Shown: positions 1-7,479, counted from the stretch's first letter. The stretch is DNA of 23,567 nucleotides from Clostridium sp. CAG:510 (GCA_000434615.1 FR880829.1:12872-36438), one strand, 5' to 3'. Made by a program: numbers and translations. Notes: generated by a model not told the origin, from the letters alone.

Positions 1-276
1 AAGGGGCACAATGTCCGCCGGAGTGCCGATATGCTCCGTCACGCCGCCAAGCAGCCTGCCAAGCGCCCCCATAAAGCCGGAAGCACGCAGCACCCCGACA
101 CCTGCCATCAGCCCCACCAGAGTGGGTAAAATCTGAACCACTGTTTTCAACCCGTCCTTAGCTCCTTCTATAAATTCTTCATATACTTTGATTTTCGAGA
201 AAATCCCCTGTGCAACTATGTAAAAAATAACAACCGGTATAATAATGCCGGAAAAATTTGCAAAGACATTTGCCAT
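1..276 (-). CDS. spmB: Spore maturation protein B, N-terminal part (cut by window edge)
   Basis: The frame is open from the ATG at 276 down to base 1, giving 92 codons of the N-terminus; the gene continues outside the window. It begins MANVFANFSGIIIPVVIFY, a hydrophobic first segment, followed by an EEFIEGAKDG stretch and a second hydrophobic segment with the glycine-rich GLMAGVGVLRASGF. This matches the nucleoside-recognition (Gate) domain membrane proteins of the SpmB family. Its start lies 2 bases after the spmA stop, with a GGAGAT-like ribosome binding site inside the end of spmA, so the two are translationally coupled. SpmA and SpmB are known to be needed for proper spore core dehydration in Bacillus and Clostridium; the transported substrate, if any, is unknown. 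Identity is secure from sequence plus order after spmA. Confidence 0.93.
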   Translation of the reverse strand, partial: MANVFANFSGIIIPVVIFYIVAQGIFSKIKVYEEFIEGAKDGLKTVVQILPTLVGLMAGVGVLRASGFMGALGRLLGGVTEHIGTPADIVPL

Positions 277-278
277 GG

Positions 279-956
279 TTATCTCCTTTTCTGCCGTCTG
301 CCGGAAAACAGGCAGAACACAATCGCCGCTGCGGTACTGACAAGGGTAGCCAGAATAGCCGGTGCAATAACGGCGGCGGGACTGGCGCTGCCGTACTGGG
401 TGCGGTACACAATCATATTCACCGGAATGAGCTGTAGGGACGAAGTGTTCAAAATAAGAAACGTGCACATTTCCCGGCTCGCCACACGCTCCCCGCTGCA
501 TCCTGTTTCCAGCCCCGAAGCGGTGCTTCTTTCTCCCGCATATCCGGCGCTGCTGCTCCGGTTTCCGAAGCCGGGCATGCCGCGCTCTTCTTCCAGCTTT
601 GCCAGCGCCTCCATGGCTTTCAGGCCCGCCGGGGTGCATGCCCAGCCAAGCCCTAATATATTGGCAATGAAATTGGTGGCAATATACTGCCTTGCCTCAT
701 GTTTTTTCGGAATATCCGGAAAAAGAAAGGACAATAAGGGCTGTATTCCGGTGGTAAGCCGGGCAATCAGCCCCGATTTTTCCGCAATTTTCATCAGTCC
801 CATCCACAATGCCATTACCCCTGCCATGGTAATGCACAGTGAAACCGCTTCTCCGGCGGAGGAAAGCGCCGCATCCGTCACGGCTGCCATATTGCCGGTA
901 AACGCCGCATAGACTATCCCCACCAAAATCATAAAAGCCCAGATATAATTTAACAT
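279..956 (-). CDS. spmA: Spore maturation protein A
   Basis: This encodes 225 residues from the ATG at 956 (MLNYIWAFMILVGIVYAAF), the usual SpmA N-terminus. That ATG has AGGG about six bases upstream. An upstream in-frame GTG at 974 would add six residues but lacks a good ribosome site. The LWMGLMKIAEKSGL and LFPDIPKKHEARQYI segments, the ANILGLGWACTPAGLKAMEAL stretch and the C-terminal hydrophobic segments fit the SpmA membrane family. Together with SpmB it acts in spore maturation, probably in the membrane around the forespore. An unusual 25-30 residue Gly/Ser/Arg-rich insertion (GFGNRSSSAGYAGERS and following) sits between the ALAKLEEE helix and REMCTFLILNTSSL, making it longer than the roughly 195 aa typical of the family. 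The gene is followed 2 bases later by spmB. Confidence 0.93.
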   Translation of the reverse strand: MLNYIWAFMILVGIVYAAFTGNMAAVTDAALSSAGEAVSLCITMAGVMALWMGLMKIAEKSGLIARLTTGIQPLLSFLFPDIPKKHEARQYIATNFIANILGLGWACTPAGLKAMEALAKLEEERGMPGFGNRSSSAGYAGERSTASGLETGCSGERVASREMCTFLILNTSSLQLIPVNMIVYRTQYGSASPAAVIAPAILATLVSTAAAIVFCLFSGRRQKRR

Positions 957-988
957 GCCATACCCTGCAAACACACTGTCTATACATA

Positions 989-1016
989 TGTATGATGTTT
1001 CAGGGCAAAAAAATAC
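989..1016 (-). promoter_or_regulatory. Possible sporulation-type (SigE-like) promoter for spmA
   Basis: Reading the minus strand, GTATTTT (1016-1010) is followed after 15 bases by CATACA (994-989), resembling the mother-cell sigma-E pattern of an ATATT-like -35 and CATACA-like -10. It lies about 35 bases upstream of the spmA start and overlaps the T-tract of the preceding terminator. The -10 part also lies in a 12-base perfect palindrome ATACATATGTAT (982-993). Spacing and the last -10 base are not ideal, so this is only a candidate. Confidence 0.3.
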
Positions 1017-1041
1017 CGGGCAGAATGCCCGGTATTTTTTT
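1007..1041 (-). terminator. Rho-independent terminator after the GGDEF gene
   Basis: A 15-base A-run/TACCGGGC arm (1007-1021), a 5-base loop (AGAAT) and the complementary GCCCGGTA/T-run arm (1027-1041) form a perfect hairpin with a U-tract on either strand. It begins right at the TAA stop (1042-1040) of the diguanylate cyclase gene, and on the minus strand it insulates spmA from that gene. Confidence 0.9.
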
Positions 1042-2929
1042 ACGGTTCCTGTGTCACAGGCACTTCCCTGTGGTGACAGTATTTGATGGCATACATAATA
1101 TCGTCCGCTTTTTTCATAAAGTAGTCCAGCATATGGTTGCCTACGTGGTTGGTATAGGTACCGATGCTCGCCTGCAGCTCGTACCCCTTGTCAGGGTGCT
1201 GCAGATTGTGCTGCCGGATACCCTCTCTCACCGTGTTGGCAATCGCCTCTGCGCGCTCCGATGTACTCTCCCCGGTCATCACAATTAAAAATTCATCTCC
1301 ACCGATGCGGGCAGCCAGTTCCTGTCCGACGCTGTTCTTCACAATATTTCCCAGAGTCTGTAGTGCATAATCCCCTTCCATGTGTCCGAAGTTATCGTTG
1401 ATCATTTTCAGGTGGTCCATATCCATCATGATAACACTCATTTCCAGATCGGAGGAATTTACCATCAGTGTTTCTACCACATGGTAAAAGCCTGTTCTGT
1501 TGTAGAGTCCGGTCAGCGGATCCTTCTGGTAGGTATCCAGCATCATGCGATATGTATTCCGCATTTCCTGCAGATGGCGGAAACTCACCAGAAAAGTAGC
1601 ATAGGCGGTTGCCCAAAATTTTTCTATATCGAAGTTCAGCACTGTATAACCGGTAGTTTTCCCCTCCATATGCATGGTCATGACCAGCAGGTAATCCGTC
1701 GTCTGCAGGTAAGTATCCAGATCCGGTATCAGCTCCCCGAAATCCATGTCAATGCTTTTTTCGCCGCCGGTTCCCTCTGTTTCCGAACAGTGGTAATGCA
1801 TAACTTTCATTTTTGTGGCGTAATTGGTGTCCTCTGCTTTAAATGCAAGAACATTCATGCAATACCAGAAATCCTTATACCGTATGTCCTTAATATACTG
1901 GGGCATTTCCAGGAAAACTCTGGTTGCGCTCTCCGTGTTGGCAAAATTGGTAACCATCTGACCCATGGTTCCCTGGAATTTAATCTCCGAATCCATGGCC
2001 TGTTTTAACTGTACCATTTCAAAGGCAGCGTGCTCCGGCAGGACACCGTCACAGCCGCAGGATCTTCCCAGCTGCATTTTGTTGTAAATCGTCCAGTCCT
2101 TCGGACAGTCCTCTTTCTGTAGCTCCTCATCAATAATATGAAAAAATGTGTTAATAAAGCCTTCCAGATTGTATATTCCCGTCGTCAGTCGGGGAACACA
2201 GTATTTCTCCATGCGGATACCGTCAAAACCGCTGACCGCAATATCTTCCGGAATACGGTAGCCGTGCTCCATCAGGTAATTGCCCGCCACAATCGCCATA
2301 ATATCATTAGCGCAGATTATGGCATCTATATCATCGAAACCCTTTTTTTCCATCTCATCCAAGGCCTGCAGGGTCGGATCACTCCAGAATTCACCGTAAT
2401 AAACCCGCTCCGGGTCATACGGAATGCCGTTTCGTTCCAGCACCTCCCGGTAAACCGCAAGACGATCGTCTGAAAAAGTGTTATTCCGGAAACCGGCAAT
2501 AAAATTCACTTTCCGGTAACCGTGGTATTCTATCATATGCTCCACAATCTCCCGGAAAACGCTTTTATAATCAAAGTGGATATTGATGCAGCCTGTCAGC
2601 TCCTTGTCCACACTGATAACCGGCACTCCTGCCTCCTGCGCCTTCTTTACCATACGCAGGTAGTCCTCATCCTGCTTGAAAGACTCTGCCATCAGTACAA
2701 CCGCATCGTACCTCTCCACGGACACTGCATCAAAAATCTTCTTTTCTCCCATATCCGTCAGGTCATGATTGTAAAAATCGGACAAAGTAGAATAAAACAC
2801 AACCTTGCAGTTATGCTTTCCGCATTCCCTTGCTACCGCCCGTATCATATCCATGCGCTCGTCATTGTGAAAAAAAGCAACGATAAACGCAATAACCTTA
2901 TAATCTTTTCCCTCTGAATATTTCCCCAT
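1040..2929 (-). CDS. Soluble LacI/periplasmic-binding-like sensor fused to GGDEF diguanylate cyclase
   Basis: 629 residues, with no signal peptide and no membrane segment, so predicted cytosolic. Residues about 10-275 resemble the sugar-binding domain of LacI/GalR regulators (DAVVLMAESF, PVISVDKEL, HGYRKVNFIAGF, DAIICANDIMAIVAGNYL, IPEDIAVSGFDG), but there is no DNA-binding helix-turn-helix. An unassigned region (about 280-465) links to a GGDEF domain at about 468-622 that carries DPLTGLYNR, the metal/substrate-binding MDMDHLKMINDNFGH and the catalytic RIGGDEF (GGDEF at 543-547). It is therefore predicted to make cyclic di-GMP from two GTP. The RxxD inhibitory site expected five residues before GGDEF is absent (VGQE there), suggesting no product inhibition by that route. 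The ATG has AAGGAAAATAA upstream and sits 36 bases after the MraY-like gene, implying one transcript. A sugar or nucleoside ligand is inference only. Confidence 0.85.
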   Translation of the reverse strand: MGKYSEGKDYKVIAFIVAFFHNDERMDMIRAVARECGKHNCKVVFYSTLSDFYNHDLTDMGEKKIFDAVSVERYDAVVLMAESFKQDEDYLRMVKKAQEAGVPVISVDKELTGCINIHFDYKSVFREIVEHMIEYHGYRKVNFIAGFRNNTFSDDRLAVYREVLERNGIPYDPERVYYGEFWSDPTLQALDEMEKKGFDDIDAIICANDIMAIVAGNYLMEHGYRIPEDIAVSGFDGIRMEKYCVPRLTTGIYNLEGFINTFFHIIDEELQKEDCPKDWTIYNKMQLGRSCGCDGVLPEHAAFEMVQLKQAMDSEIKFQGTMGQMVTNFANTESATRVFLEMPQYIKDIRYKDFWYCMNVLAFKAEDTNYATKMKVMHYHCSETEGTGGEKSIDMDFGELIPDLDTYLQTTDYLLVMTMHMEGKTTGYTVLNFDIEKFWATAYATFLVSFRHLQEMRNTYRMMLDTYQKDPLTGLYNRTGFYHVVETLMVNSSDLEMSVIMMDMDHLKMINDNFGHMEGDYALQTLGNIVKNSVGQELAARIGGDEFLIVMTGESTSERAEAIANTVREGIRQHNLQHPDKGYELQASIGTYTNHVGNHMLDYFMKKADDIMYAIKYCHHREVPVTQEP

Positions 2930-2965
2930 ATTTATTTTCCTTTTCCGATCCCCATACTAACTGTT

Positions 2966-3931
2966 TTACTTTAAGACGAGCTGCAGACCGTATATGACAA
3001 CCGCAGATATTACAATCTGCAGGATGGCAAACCGGAATACAGTCTGCGTATTGGACCAGCCTTTCTTTTTTCTTACGTGATCATGAAGCGGTGTTAATGT
3101 ATTTCTTAAAATATGAATCTTAAAGACACGGATCAGGGAAACCTTAAGCAGCCCCAGTCCGCCGTCCGCAATCAGCATAAATGCAGCCGGAATGTACAGG
3201 AACGGACTTCCCGTCTTTAAGGCGGCAATACTGATAAAAACACCCATGGCCCTGGAACCCGCATCCCCCATCAAAAGCCGGCTGGGTGTTGCGTTGTACC
3301 ACAGGTATCCCAAAATACATGCTATGAATAAAAGTATGGAAAAATACAGATCATTTCCCATATTCAATAATTTTCCGATCAGATAAATCGTCGTGAGAGT
3401 CACAATGGTAAGCGTACCGGAGAGCCCGTCCACGCCGTCGGCGCAGTTCGTCACATTGATGGACACCCATACCAGAATGATGGCGCAAATCATAAATATC
3501 GCCGGATGAAGGGTAAAATTCATACCGAAGAAGGTAATGCCGCAGCCGTTGTAATAAATGTAGGTAGCGGAAACCGCCACTGCCACCAATAAATCCAGAA
3601 TACCTTTTTTCCACTCTCCCCATGGTTTTTCCGCCGTATCATCAAAAAAGCCGGTCAGCATTTCGATAACGGTCAGTATCAGGTAAATGCAGAGCTCAAG
3701 GCTGATATCGGAAAACAAAAGTGTGCACACCGCAAATACCAGTACAAAGATAATGCCCGCTCCTCTCGGTTTGCCGGCGGATTTTTTGCCGTCCACGGCG
3801 AATTCCCTACCCTGATCCTTTGGCAGAAATCCCGCAAACTTACTGATAAAAATACAAGTAGCCGCAAAGGTAAAAAGAATGCCCGCAAACGCAATAACCG
3901 GAAGTTTATCCGGGAAAAAATATGGAAGCAT
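2966..3931 (-). CDS. MraY/WecA-family polyprenyl-phosphate sugar-phosphate transferase
   Basis: 321 residues with about ten hydrophobic segments. Family motifs appear in order: KSAGKPRGAGI near the N-terminus, the acidic FFDDTAEKPWGEWKK loop, TNCADGVDGLSG (the NxxNxxDGxDGL-type motif), MGDAGSRAMG and the cytoplasmic TPLHDHVRKKKGW loop. Members transfer a sugar phosphate from a UDP-sugar to undecaprenyl phosphate at the inner face of the membrane. MraY itself normally has three consecutive histidines in the last loop; here the loop is LHDHV followed by basic residues, so the substrate may not be UDP-MurNAc-pentapeptide. The gene is outside any cell-division cluster visible here. The ATG at 3931 has AGAGAGGAT upstream. 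It is first in a two-gene unit with the diguanylate cyclase. Family call is firm; exact substrate is open. Confidence 0.85.
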   Translation of the reverse strand: MLPYFFPDKLPVIAFAGILFTFAATCIFISKFAGFLPKDQGREFAVDGKKSAGKPRGAGIIFVLVFAVCTLLFSDISLELCIYLILTVIEMLTGFFDDTAEKPWGEWKKGILDLLVAVAVSATYIYYNGCGITFFGMNFTLHPAIFMICAIILVWVSINVTNCADGVDGLSGTLTIVTLTTIYLIGKLLNMGNDLYFSILLFIACILGYLWYNATPSRLLMGDAGSRAMGVFISIAALKTGSPFLYIPAAFMLIADGGLGLLKVSLIRVFKIHILRNTLTPLHDHVRKKKGWSNTQTVFRFAILQIVISAVVIYGLQLVLK

Positions 3932-3964
3932 ACGTATTCATCCTCTCTTTTCATTAACTTAAAA

Positions 3965-3993
3965 ATTATAACACACCAAAAAAAATCTTCCAA
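3965..3993 (-). promoter_or_regulatory. SigA-type promoter for the MraY-like/GGDEF unit
   Basis: On the minus strand, TTGGAA (3993-3988) and TATAAT (3970-3965) are separated by exactly 17 bases, with the start codon about 34 bases beyond the -10. This is a near-consensus vegetative promoter, divergent from the copper promoter. Confidence 0.75.
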
Positions 3994-4043
3994 TAGCTTT
4001 TGCAAAATCACCTGAAAGATGTGCAAAAATGAATTTATTTTTC

Positions 4044-4072
4044 TTGACAAATACCCCGTGGGGGTATATCTT
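4044..4072 (+). promoter_or_regulatory. SigA-type promoter of the copper operon
   Basis: A perfect -35 TTGACA (4044-4049) is followed after 17 bases by TATCTT (4067-4072); TATATC at 4065-4070 is an alternative -10. The spacer is almost entirely filled by a copper-type palindrome, so a bound repressor would block RNA polymerase directly. Confidence 0.7.
4051..4067 (+). promoter_or_regulatory. CsoR operator 1
   Basis: A perfect inverted repeat ATACCCC-GTG-GGGGTAT lies between the -35 and -10 elements. G/C-tract palindromes flanked by TA/AT are the known type of CsoR operator in Firmicutes. Its location upstream of a csoR gene supports autoregulation derepressed by Cu(I). Confidence 0.75.
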
Positions 4073-4076
4073 TTAG

Positions 4077-4093
4077 ATACCCCGGCAGGGTAT
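4077..4093 (+). promoter_or_regulatory. CsoR operator 2
   Basis: A second 17-base inverted repeat (ATACCC-CGGCA-GGGTAT) has its centre 26 bases downstream of the first. It overlaps the likely transcription start and early leader of csoR. The same half-site sequence as operator 1 suggests the same protein binds both. Confidence 0.65.
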
Positions 4094-4124
4094 ACAGCAC
4101 CATTCAGGAGGAGTCAGGATTATT

Positions 4125-4436
4125 ATGAGCGAAAATAACAGACACTGTTGTTGCAGCGATAAAAATACCATGCGGACGGAGGAGCAGAAAAAAAAGCTTT
4201 TAAACCGTCTGAAAAGAATAGAAGGACAAATCCGTGGCATCCAGTCCATGATCGAGGACGATGCGTACTGCAACGATATCTTAACCCAGTCCGCTGCCGT
4301 CAGCGCCGCCGTCAATGCCTTTAATAAAGAACTCCTTGCCAGCCACATCCACACCTGTGTTGCCAGGGATATCCGTGACGGCAAGGATGAAGTGATTGAC
4401 GAACTGGTTACAACGCTGCAGAAGCTGATGCGGTAG
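4125..4436 (+). CDS. csoR: CsoR-family copper-sensing transcriptional repressor
   Basis: 103 residues, all-helical DUF156/CsoR family (LLNRLKRIEGQIRGIQSMIE, then ILTQSAAVSAAVNAF). The Cu(I) ligand set Cys-x24-His-x3-Cys is intact at C49, H74 and C78, matching the spacing of Cys36/His61/Cys65 in the Mycobacterium tuberculosis protein, so copper rather than another metal or sulfide is the likely signal. The family binds DNA as a tetramer and releases it on Cu(I) binding. An extra N-terminal HCCC cluster (residues 7-10) is unusual. The ATG has CAGGA five bases upstream and AGGAGG twelve bases upstream. It is the first gene of the copper operon, 54 bases before copA. Confidence 0.93.
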   Translation: MSENNRHCCCSDKNTMRTEEQKKKLLNRLKRIEGQIRGIQSMIEDDAYCNDILTQSAAVSAAVNAFNKELLASHIHTCVARDIRDGKDEVIDELVTTLQKLMR

Positions 4437-4490
4437 CCGGTCAGCTTATTTACGGAAATGACCTATTTTATAGAAAAGGAAGGATACTAT

Positions 4491-6734
4491 ATGGAACAAT
4501 ATCATGTAAGCGGCATGCACTGTGCAGCCTGCAGTGCCCGCGTGGAAAAAGCGGTTTCCAAGGTACCGGGTGTTACGACCTGCGCCGTCAATCTGCTGAC
4601 CAATTCCATGGGAGTGGAAGGAACTGCCTCTCCCAAAGATATCATGGCAGCCGTAAAGGCAGCCGGATACAAGGCTTCCTTAGATAAAAAGAATGCTTCC
4701 GTTTCCGAGGAAGCCGATGAATTAAAGGATACGGAAACGCCTGCTCTCAGGAAGCGTTTTATCGCCTCCCTGATTTTTCTGTTAATTCTCATGTACTTTT
4801 CCATGGGACATATGATGTGGGGATGGCCGCTGCCGTCCTTCCTCGCAGACAACCACATGGCAATGGGACTCATCGAGCTTCTGCTTGCCGGCATTATCAT
4901 GGTGATTAACCAGCGGTTTTTCATCAGCGGCTTTCAGGGACTCCTGCACCGTGCTCCCAACATGGACACGCTGGTTGCCTTAGGCTCCTCCGCTTCCTTT
5001 ATCTGGAGCGTAGCTGCCCTGTTTATGATGTCGGATGCCTATGTAAAAATGGACATGGACCGCATCATGGTGCTGATGGACGAATTCTATTTTGAGTCCG
5101 CCGCCATGATTTTAACCCTGATTACTTTGGGTAAAATGCTGGAAGCCCATTCCAAAGGCAGGACCACCTCCGCCTTAAAGAGCCTTATGAAGCTGGCTCC
5201 TAAGACCGCCGTACTCCTCCGGGACGGCAGGGAAGTGACGGTTCCCATTGAGCAGGTTAAGAAAGGTGACATTTTTGTGGTGCGTCCCGGCGAGAGCATT
5301 CCCGTGGACGGCATCGTGACGAACGGCAGCGGAGCCGTAAACGAAGCGGCTCTCACCGGGGAAAGCGTTCCCGTGGACAAGGTAACGGGCGACATGGTTT
5401 CTGCCGCCACCATAAACCAGTCCGGATTTTTAACATGCAAAGCTTCCCGTGTCGGGGAGGACACCACCCTTTCCCAGATTATCAAAATGGTGAAGGATGC
5501 TTCCGCCACCAAGGCTCCCATTGCGAAAATTGCGGATAAGGTTTCCGGTGTTTTTGTGCCGGTGGTTATGACCATTTCTCTGATTACCCTGATTGTTTGG
5601 CTGCTTATCGGGCAGACCTTCCCCTATGCGCTTGCCCGCGCCATCTCCGTTCTGGTTATAAGCTGCCCCTGTGCGCTGGGACTTGCCACTCCCGTCGCCA
5701 TTATGGTTGGCAACGGTCTGGGCGCCAAAAACGGTATTCTCTTTAAAACTGCCGTTTCCCTGGAAGAAGCCGGCAAGGTCAAAATCATTGCCCTGGATAA
5801 AACCGGCACCATCACCAAAGGAGAACCGAAGGTCACCGATATCTGCCCGGCTGACGGTGTTTCCGAAGAAGAGCTTTTACAGACCGCTTTCTCTTTGGAG
5901 CAGAAAAGTGAGCATCCTCTGGCAAAAGCCGTCTGTGATTACGGCACAGAGCATGCTCTCAAAGCGGACGATGTTTCCGATTTCACCGCTCTCCCCGGTA
6001 ACGGTCTGACCGCTTCCCTGCAGGGTGAAACCCTCTGCGGCGGCAGCGTGAAATTTTTGGAAAGCCGGACCTCTGTTTCCGAGGCAGACAAAAAGAAAGC
6101 AGACGAGCTTGCCTCAGCGGGCAAAACACCTCTTGCCTTCTTAAAAGGCAGCCGCTTCTTAGGATTTATCGCTGTTGCGGACGCCATCCGTGAGGACAGT
6201 CCCGCTGCTATTAAAAGACTGCAGAGCATGGGTATCCATGTGGTTATGCTGACCGGCGACAACGAAAGAAGTGCGAAAGCTATCGGTATCGAAGCCGGTG
6301 TGGACGAAGTCATTGCCGGTGTTCTGCCGGACGGCAAGGAAGCCGTTATCCGCGACCTTAAGAAAAAAGGCAAGGTTGCCATGGTGGGTGACGGCATCAA
6401 CGATGCACCCGCTCTTACCTCTGCCGATATCGGCATTGCCATCGGCGCCGGTACAGATGTAGCCATTGACGCAGCGGATGTGGTACTGATGAAGAGCACC
6501 CTCGCGGATGTGCCCGCAGCAATCAAATTAAGCCGCTCCGCTCTCCGCAACATCCATGAGAACCTGTTCTGGGCATTTATTTACAATATCATCGGTATCC
6601 CTCTGGCAGCCGGCGTATTTGTAAGTCTGGGGCTTACCTTAAATCCCATGTTCGGCGCCGCAGCCATGAGCCTTTCCAGCTTCTGTGTGGTATCCAATGC
6701 CCTGCGGTTAAATTTCTGTAAGTTATATCAATAA
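4491..6734 (+). CDS. copA: Copper-exporting P1B-type ATPase
   Basis: 747 residues from the ATG at 4491, chosen because GGAAGG lies six bases upstream; an in-frame ATG at 4458 would add eleven residues with no good ribosome site. One N-terminal heavy-metal-associated domain has GMHCAAC (residues 8-14). Then come the transmembrane helices, actuator TGES (289-292), the membrane metal site CPC (392-394), phosphorylation site DKTGT (436-440), the SEHPLA nucleotide-binding motif and GDGINDAPAL hinge. The last two helices carry YN and MSLSS, the signature of Cu(I)-specific P1B-1 pumps. It uses ATP to expel Cu(I) from the cytosol. Second gene of the CsoR-controlled unit; a small HMA protein follows after 33 bases. 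Confidence 0.95.
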   Translation: MEQYHVSGMHCAACSARVEKAVSKVPGVTTCAVNLLTNSMGVEGTASPKDIMAAVKAAGYKASLDKKNASVSEEADELKDTETPALRKRFIASLIFLLILMYFSMGHMMWGWPLPSFLADNHMAMGLIELLLAGIIMVINQRFFISGFQGLLHRAPNMDTLVALGSSASFIWSVAALFMMSDAYVKMDMDRIMVLMDEFYFESAAMILTLITLGKMLEAHSKGRTTSALKSLMKLAPKTAVLLRDGREVTVPIEQVKKGDIFVVRPGESIPVDGIVTNGSGAVNEAALTGESVPVDKVTGDMVSAATINQSGFLTCKASRVGEDTTLSQIIKMVKDASATKAPIAKIADKVSGVFVPVVMTISLITLIVWLLIGQTFPYALARAISVLVISCPCALGLATPVAIMVGNGLGAKNGILFKTAVSLEEAGKVKIIALDKTGTITKGEPKVTDICPADGVSEEELLQTAFSLEQKSEHPLAKAVCDYGTEHALKADDVSDFTALPGNGLTASLQGETLCGGSVKFLESRTSVSEADKKKADELASAGKTPLAFLKGSRFLGFIAVADAIREDSPAAIKRLQSMGIHVVMLTGDNERSAKAIGIEAGVDEVIAGVLPDGKEAVIRDLKKKGKVAMVGDGINDAPALTSADIGIAIGAGTDVAIDAADVVLMKSTLADVPAAIKLSRSALRNIHENLFWAFIYNIIGIPLAAGVFVSLGLTLNPMFGAAAMSLSSFCVVSNALRLNFCKLYQ

Positions 6735-6767
6735 CCATATAGTAAAAATAAAAAAGGAGAAAAAACT

Positions 6768-7022
6768 ATGACAAAGACAACATTAAAAATTGACGGTATG
6801 ATGTGCGGGATGTGTGAATCCCATGTAAACGATGCGATTCGCCAGGCATTCAAGGTAAAGAAGGTAAATTCTTCCCATTCCAAGGGCGAATGCGAGATTA
6901 TCAGCGAAGAGCCTTTAGACGAAGCAAAACTGCAGGAAGTAATGGAACCCACCGGTTACAAGCTTCTTTCCGTAGAGGCAGAGCCCTACGAAAAGAAAGG
7001 CTTATTCGGATTTGGTAAATAA
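6768..7022 (+). CDS. Small heavy-metal-associated domain protein, CopZ-like
   Basis: 84 residues forming a single HMA fold with the metal-binding GMMCGMC (Cys13 and Cys16) near the N-terminus, similar to Cu(I) chaperones of the CopZ/Atx1 type. The usual MxCxxC motif is kept as MMCGMC. A 10-residue tail (EKKGLFGFGK) follows the domain. The ATG has AAAAAGGAG upstream. Being third behind csoR and copA, it likely carries Cu(I) to CopA and CsoR or buffers it in the cytosol. The family call is secure. The chaperone role is inferred from position. Confidence 0.85.
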   Translation: MTKTTLKIDGMMCGMCESHVNDAIRQAFKVKKVNSSHSKGECEIISEEPLDEAKLQEVMEPTGYKLLSVEAEPYEKKGLFGFGK

Positions 7023-7025
7023 ACT

Positions 7026-7451
7026 CTATTTCTTCTTATTAAAAATCAGGACCTTACGCAGCACATAGTTGATAATGGTAACTAAAACTGCGGAAATGAA
7101 AATCTTGGCAATCCAGTAATCCATGTGAAGCACGTTGACCGTTACTTCCATGATGACGATATCAAGCAGCCAGGTGGATACGGTGGAACCGGCAAACTGT
7201 AAAAACTCCTTTACCACATGGGGATTGGTGCTCTTGAACACCAATTTCCGGTTCAGCGGATAGGAAAACAGTACGCCGGCAAGCCAGCCGCCGGTGTTGA
7301 TTACAAAATTCTGCCAGGTGACAGTGGGGTCAAGCGGGAGCTTCAGCAAAAAGCATACCACCCAGGAAACGATGGTGGTGAGCACACCCACAATGAGGTA
7401 AACCAGAATTTCCCGGTACTTTATCATCAATTCTTTGCACTTATTTATCAT
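7026..7451 (-). CDS. GtrA-like membrane protein
   Basis: 141 residues with four predicted membrane helices (ILVYLIVGVLTTIVSWVVCF; VINTGGWLAGVLFSYPLNRK; the FLQFAGSTVSTWLLDIVIME segment; IAKIFISAVLVTIINYVL). The conserved family elements SYPLNRKLVF and NYVLRKVLIF are present. GtrA-like proteins are thought to help move or present lipid-linked sugars for cell-surface glycosylation. I start it at 7451 because AAGAGG then lies six bases upstream; the ATG at 7457 directly abuts that site. It is 28 bases after the dehydrogenase gene, so probably co-transcribed, and ends 3 bases from the convergent HMA gene with no terminator visible between them. Confidence 0.85.
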   Translation of the reverse strand: MINKCKELMIKYREILVYLIVGVLTTIVSWVVCFLLKLPLDPTVTWQNFVINTGGWLAGVLFSYPLNRKLVFKSTNPHVVKEFLQFAGSTVSTWLLDIVIMEVTVNVLHMDYWIAKIFISAVLVTIINYVLRKVLIFNKKK

Positions 7452-7479
7452 ATTCATCCTCTTTCTTTTCTGTCGGTAT

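Noticed and set aside
400..912. 170-codon open frame on the plus strand opposite spmA
   Set aside because: It is antisense to a well-conserved spmA frame, has no ribosome site, and the protein has no recognisable features.
1382..2008. 208-codon open frame on the plus strand opposite the diguanylate cyclase
   Set aside because: The minus-strand frame has clear GGDEF and binding-domain motifs; the plus frame is a shadow without a ribosome site.
5939..6553. 204-codon open frame on the minus strand inside copA
   Set aside because: Shadow of the conserved ATPase frame, with Ser/Ala/Pro-rich nonsense composition.
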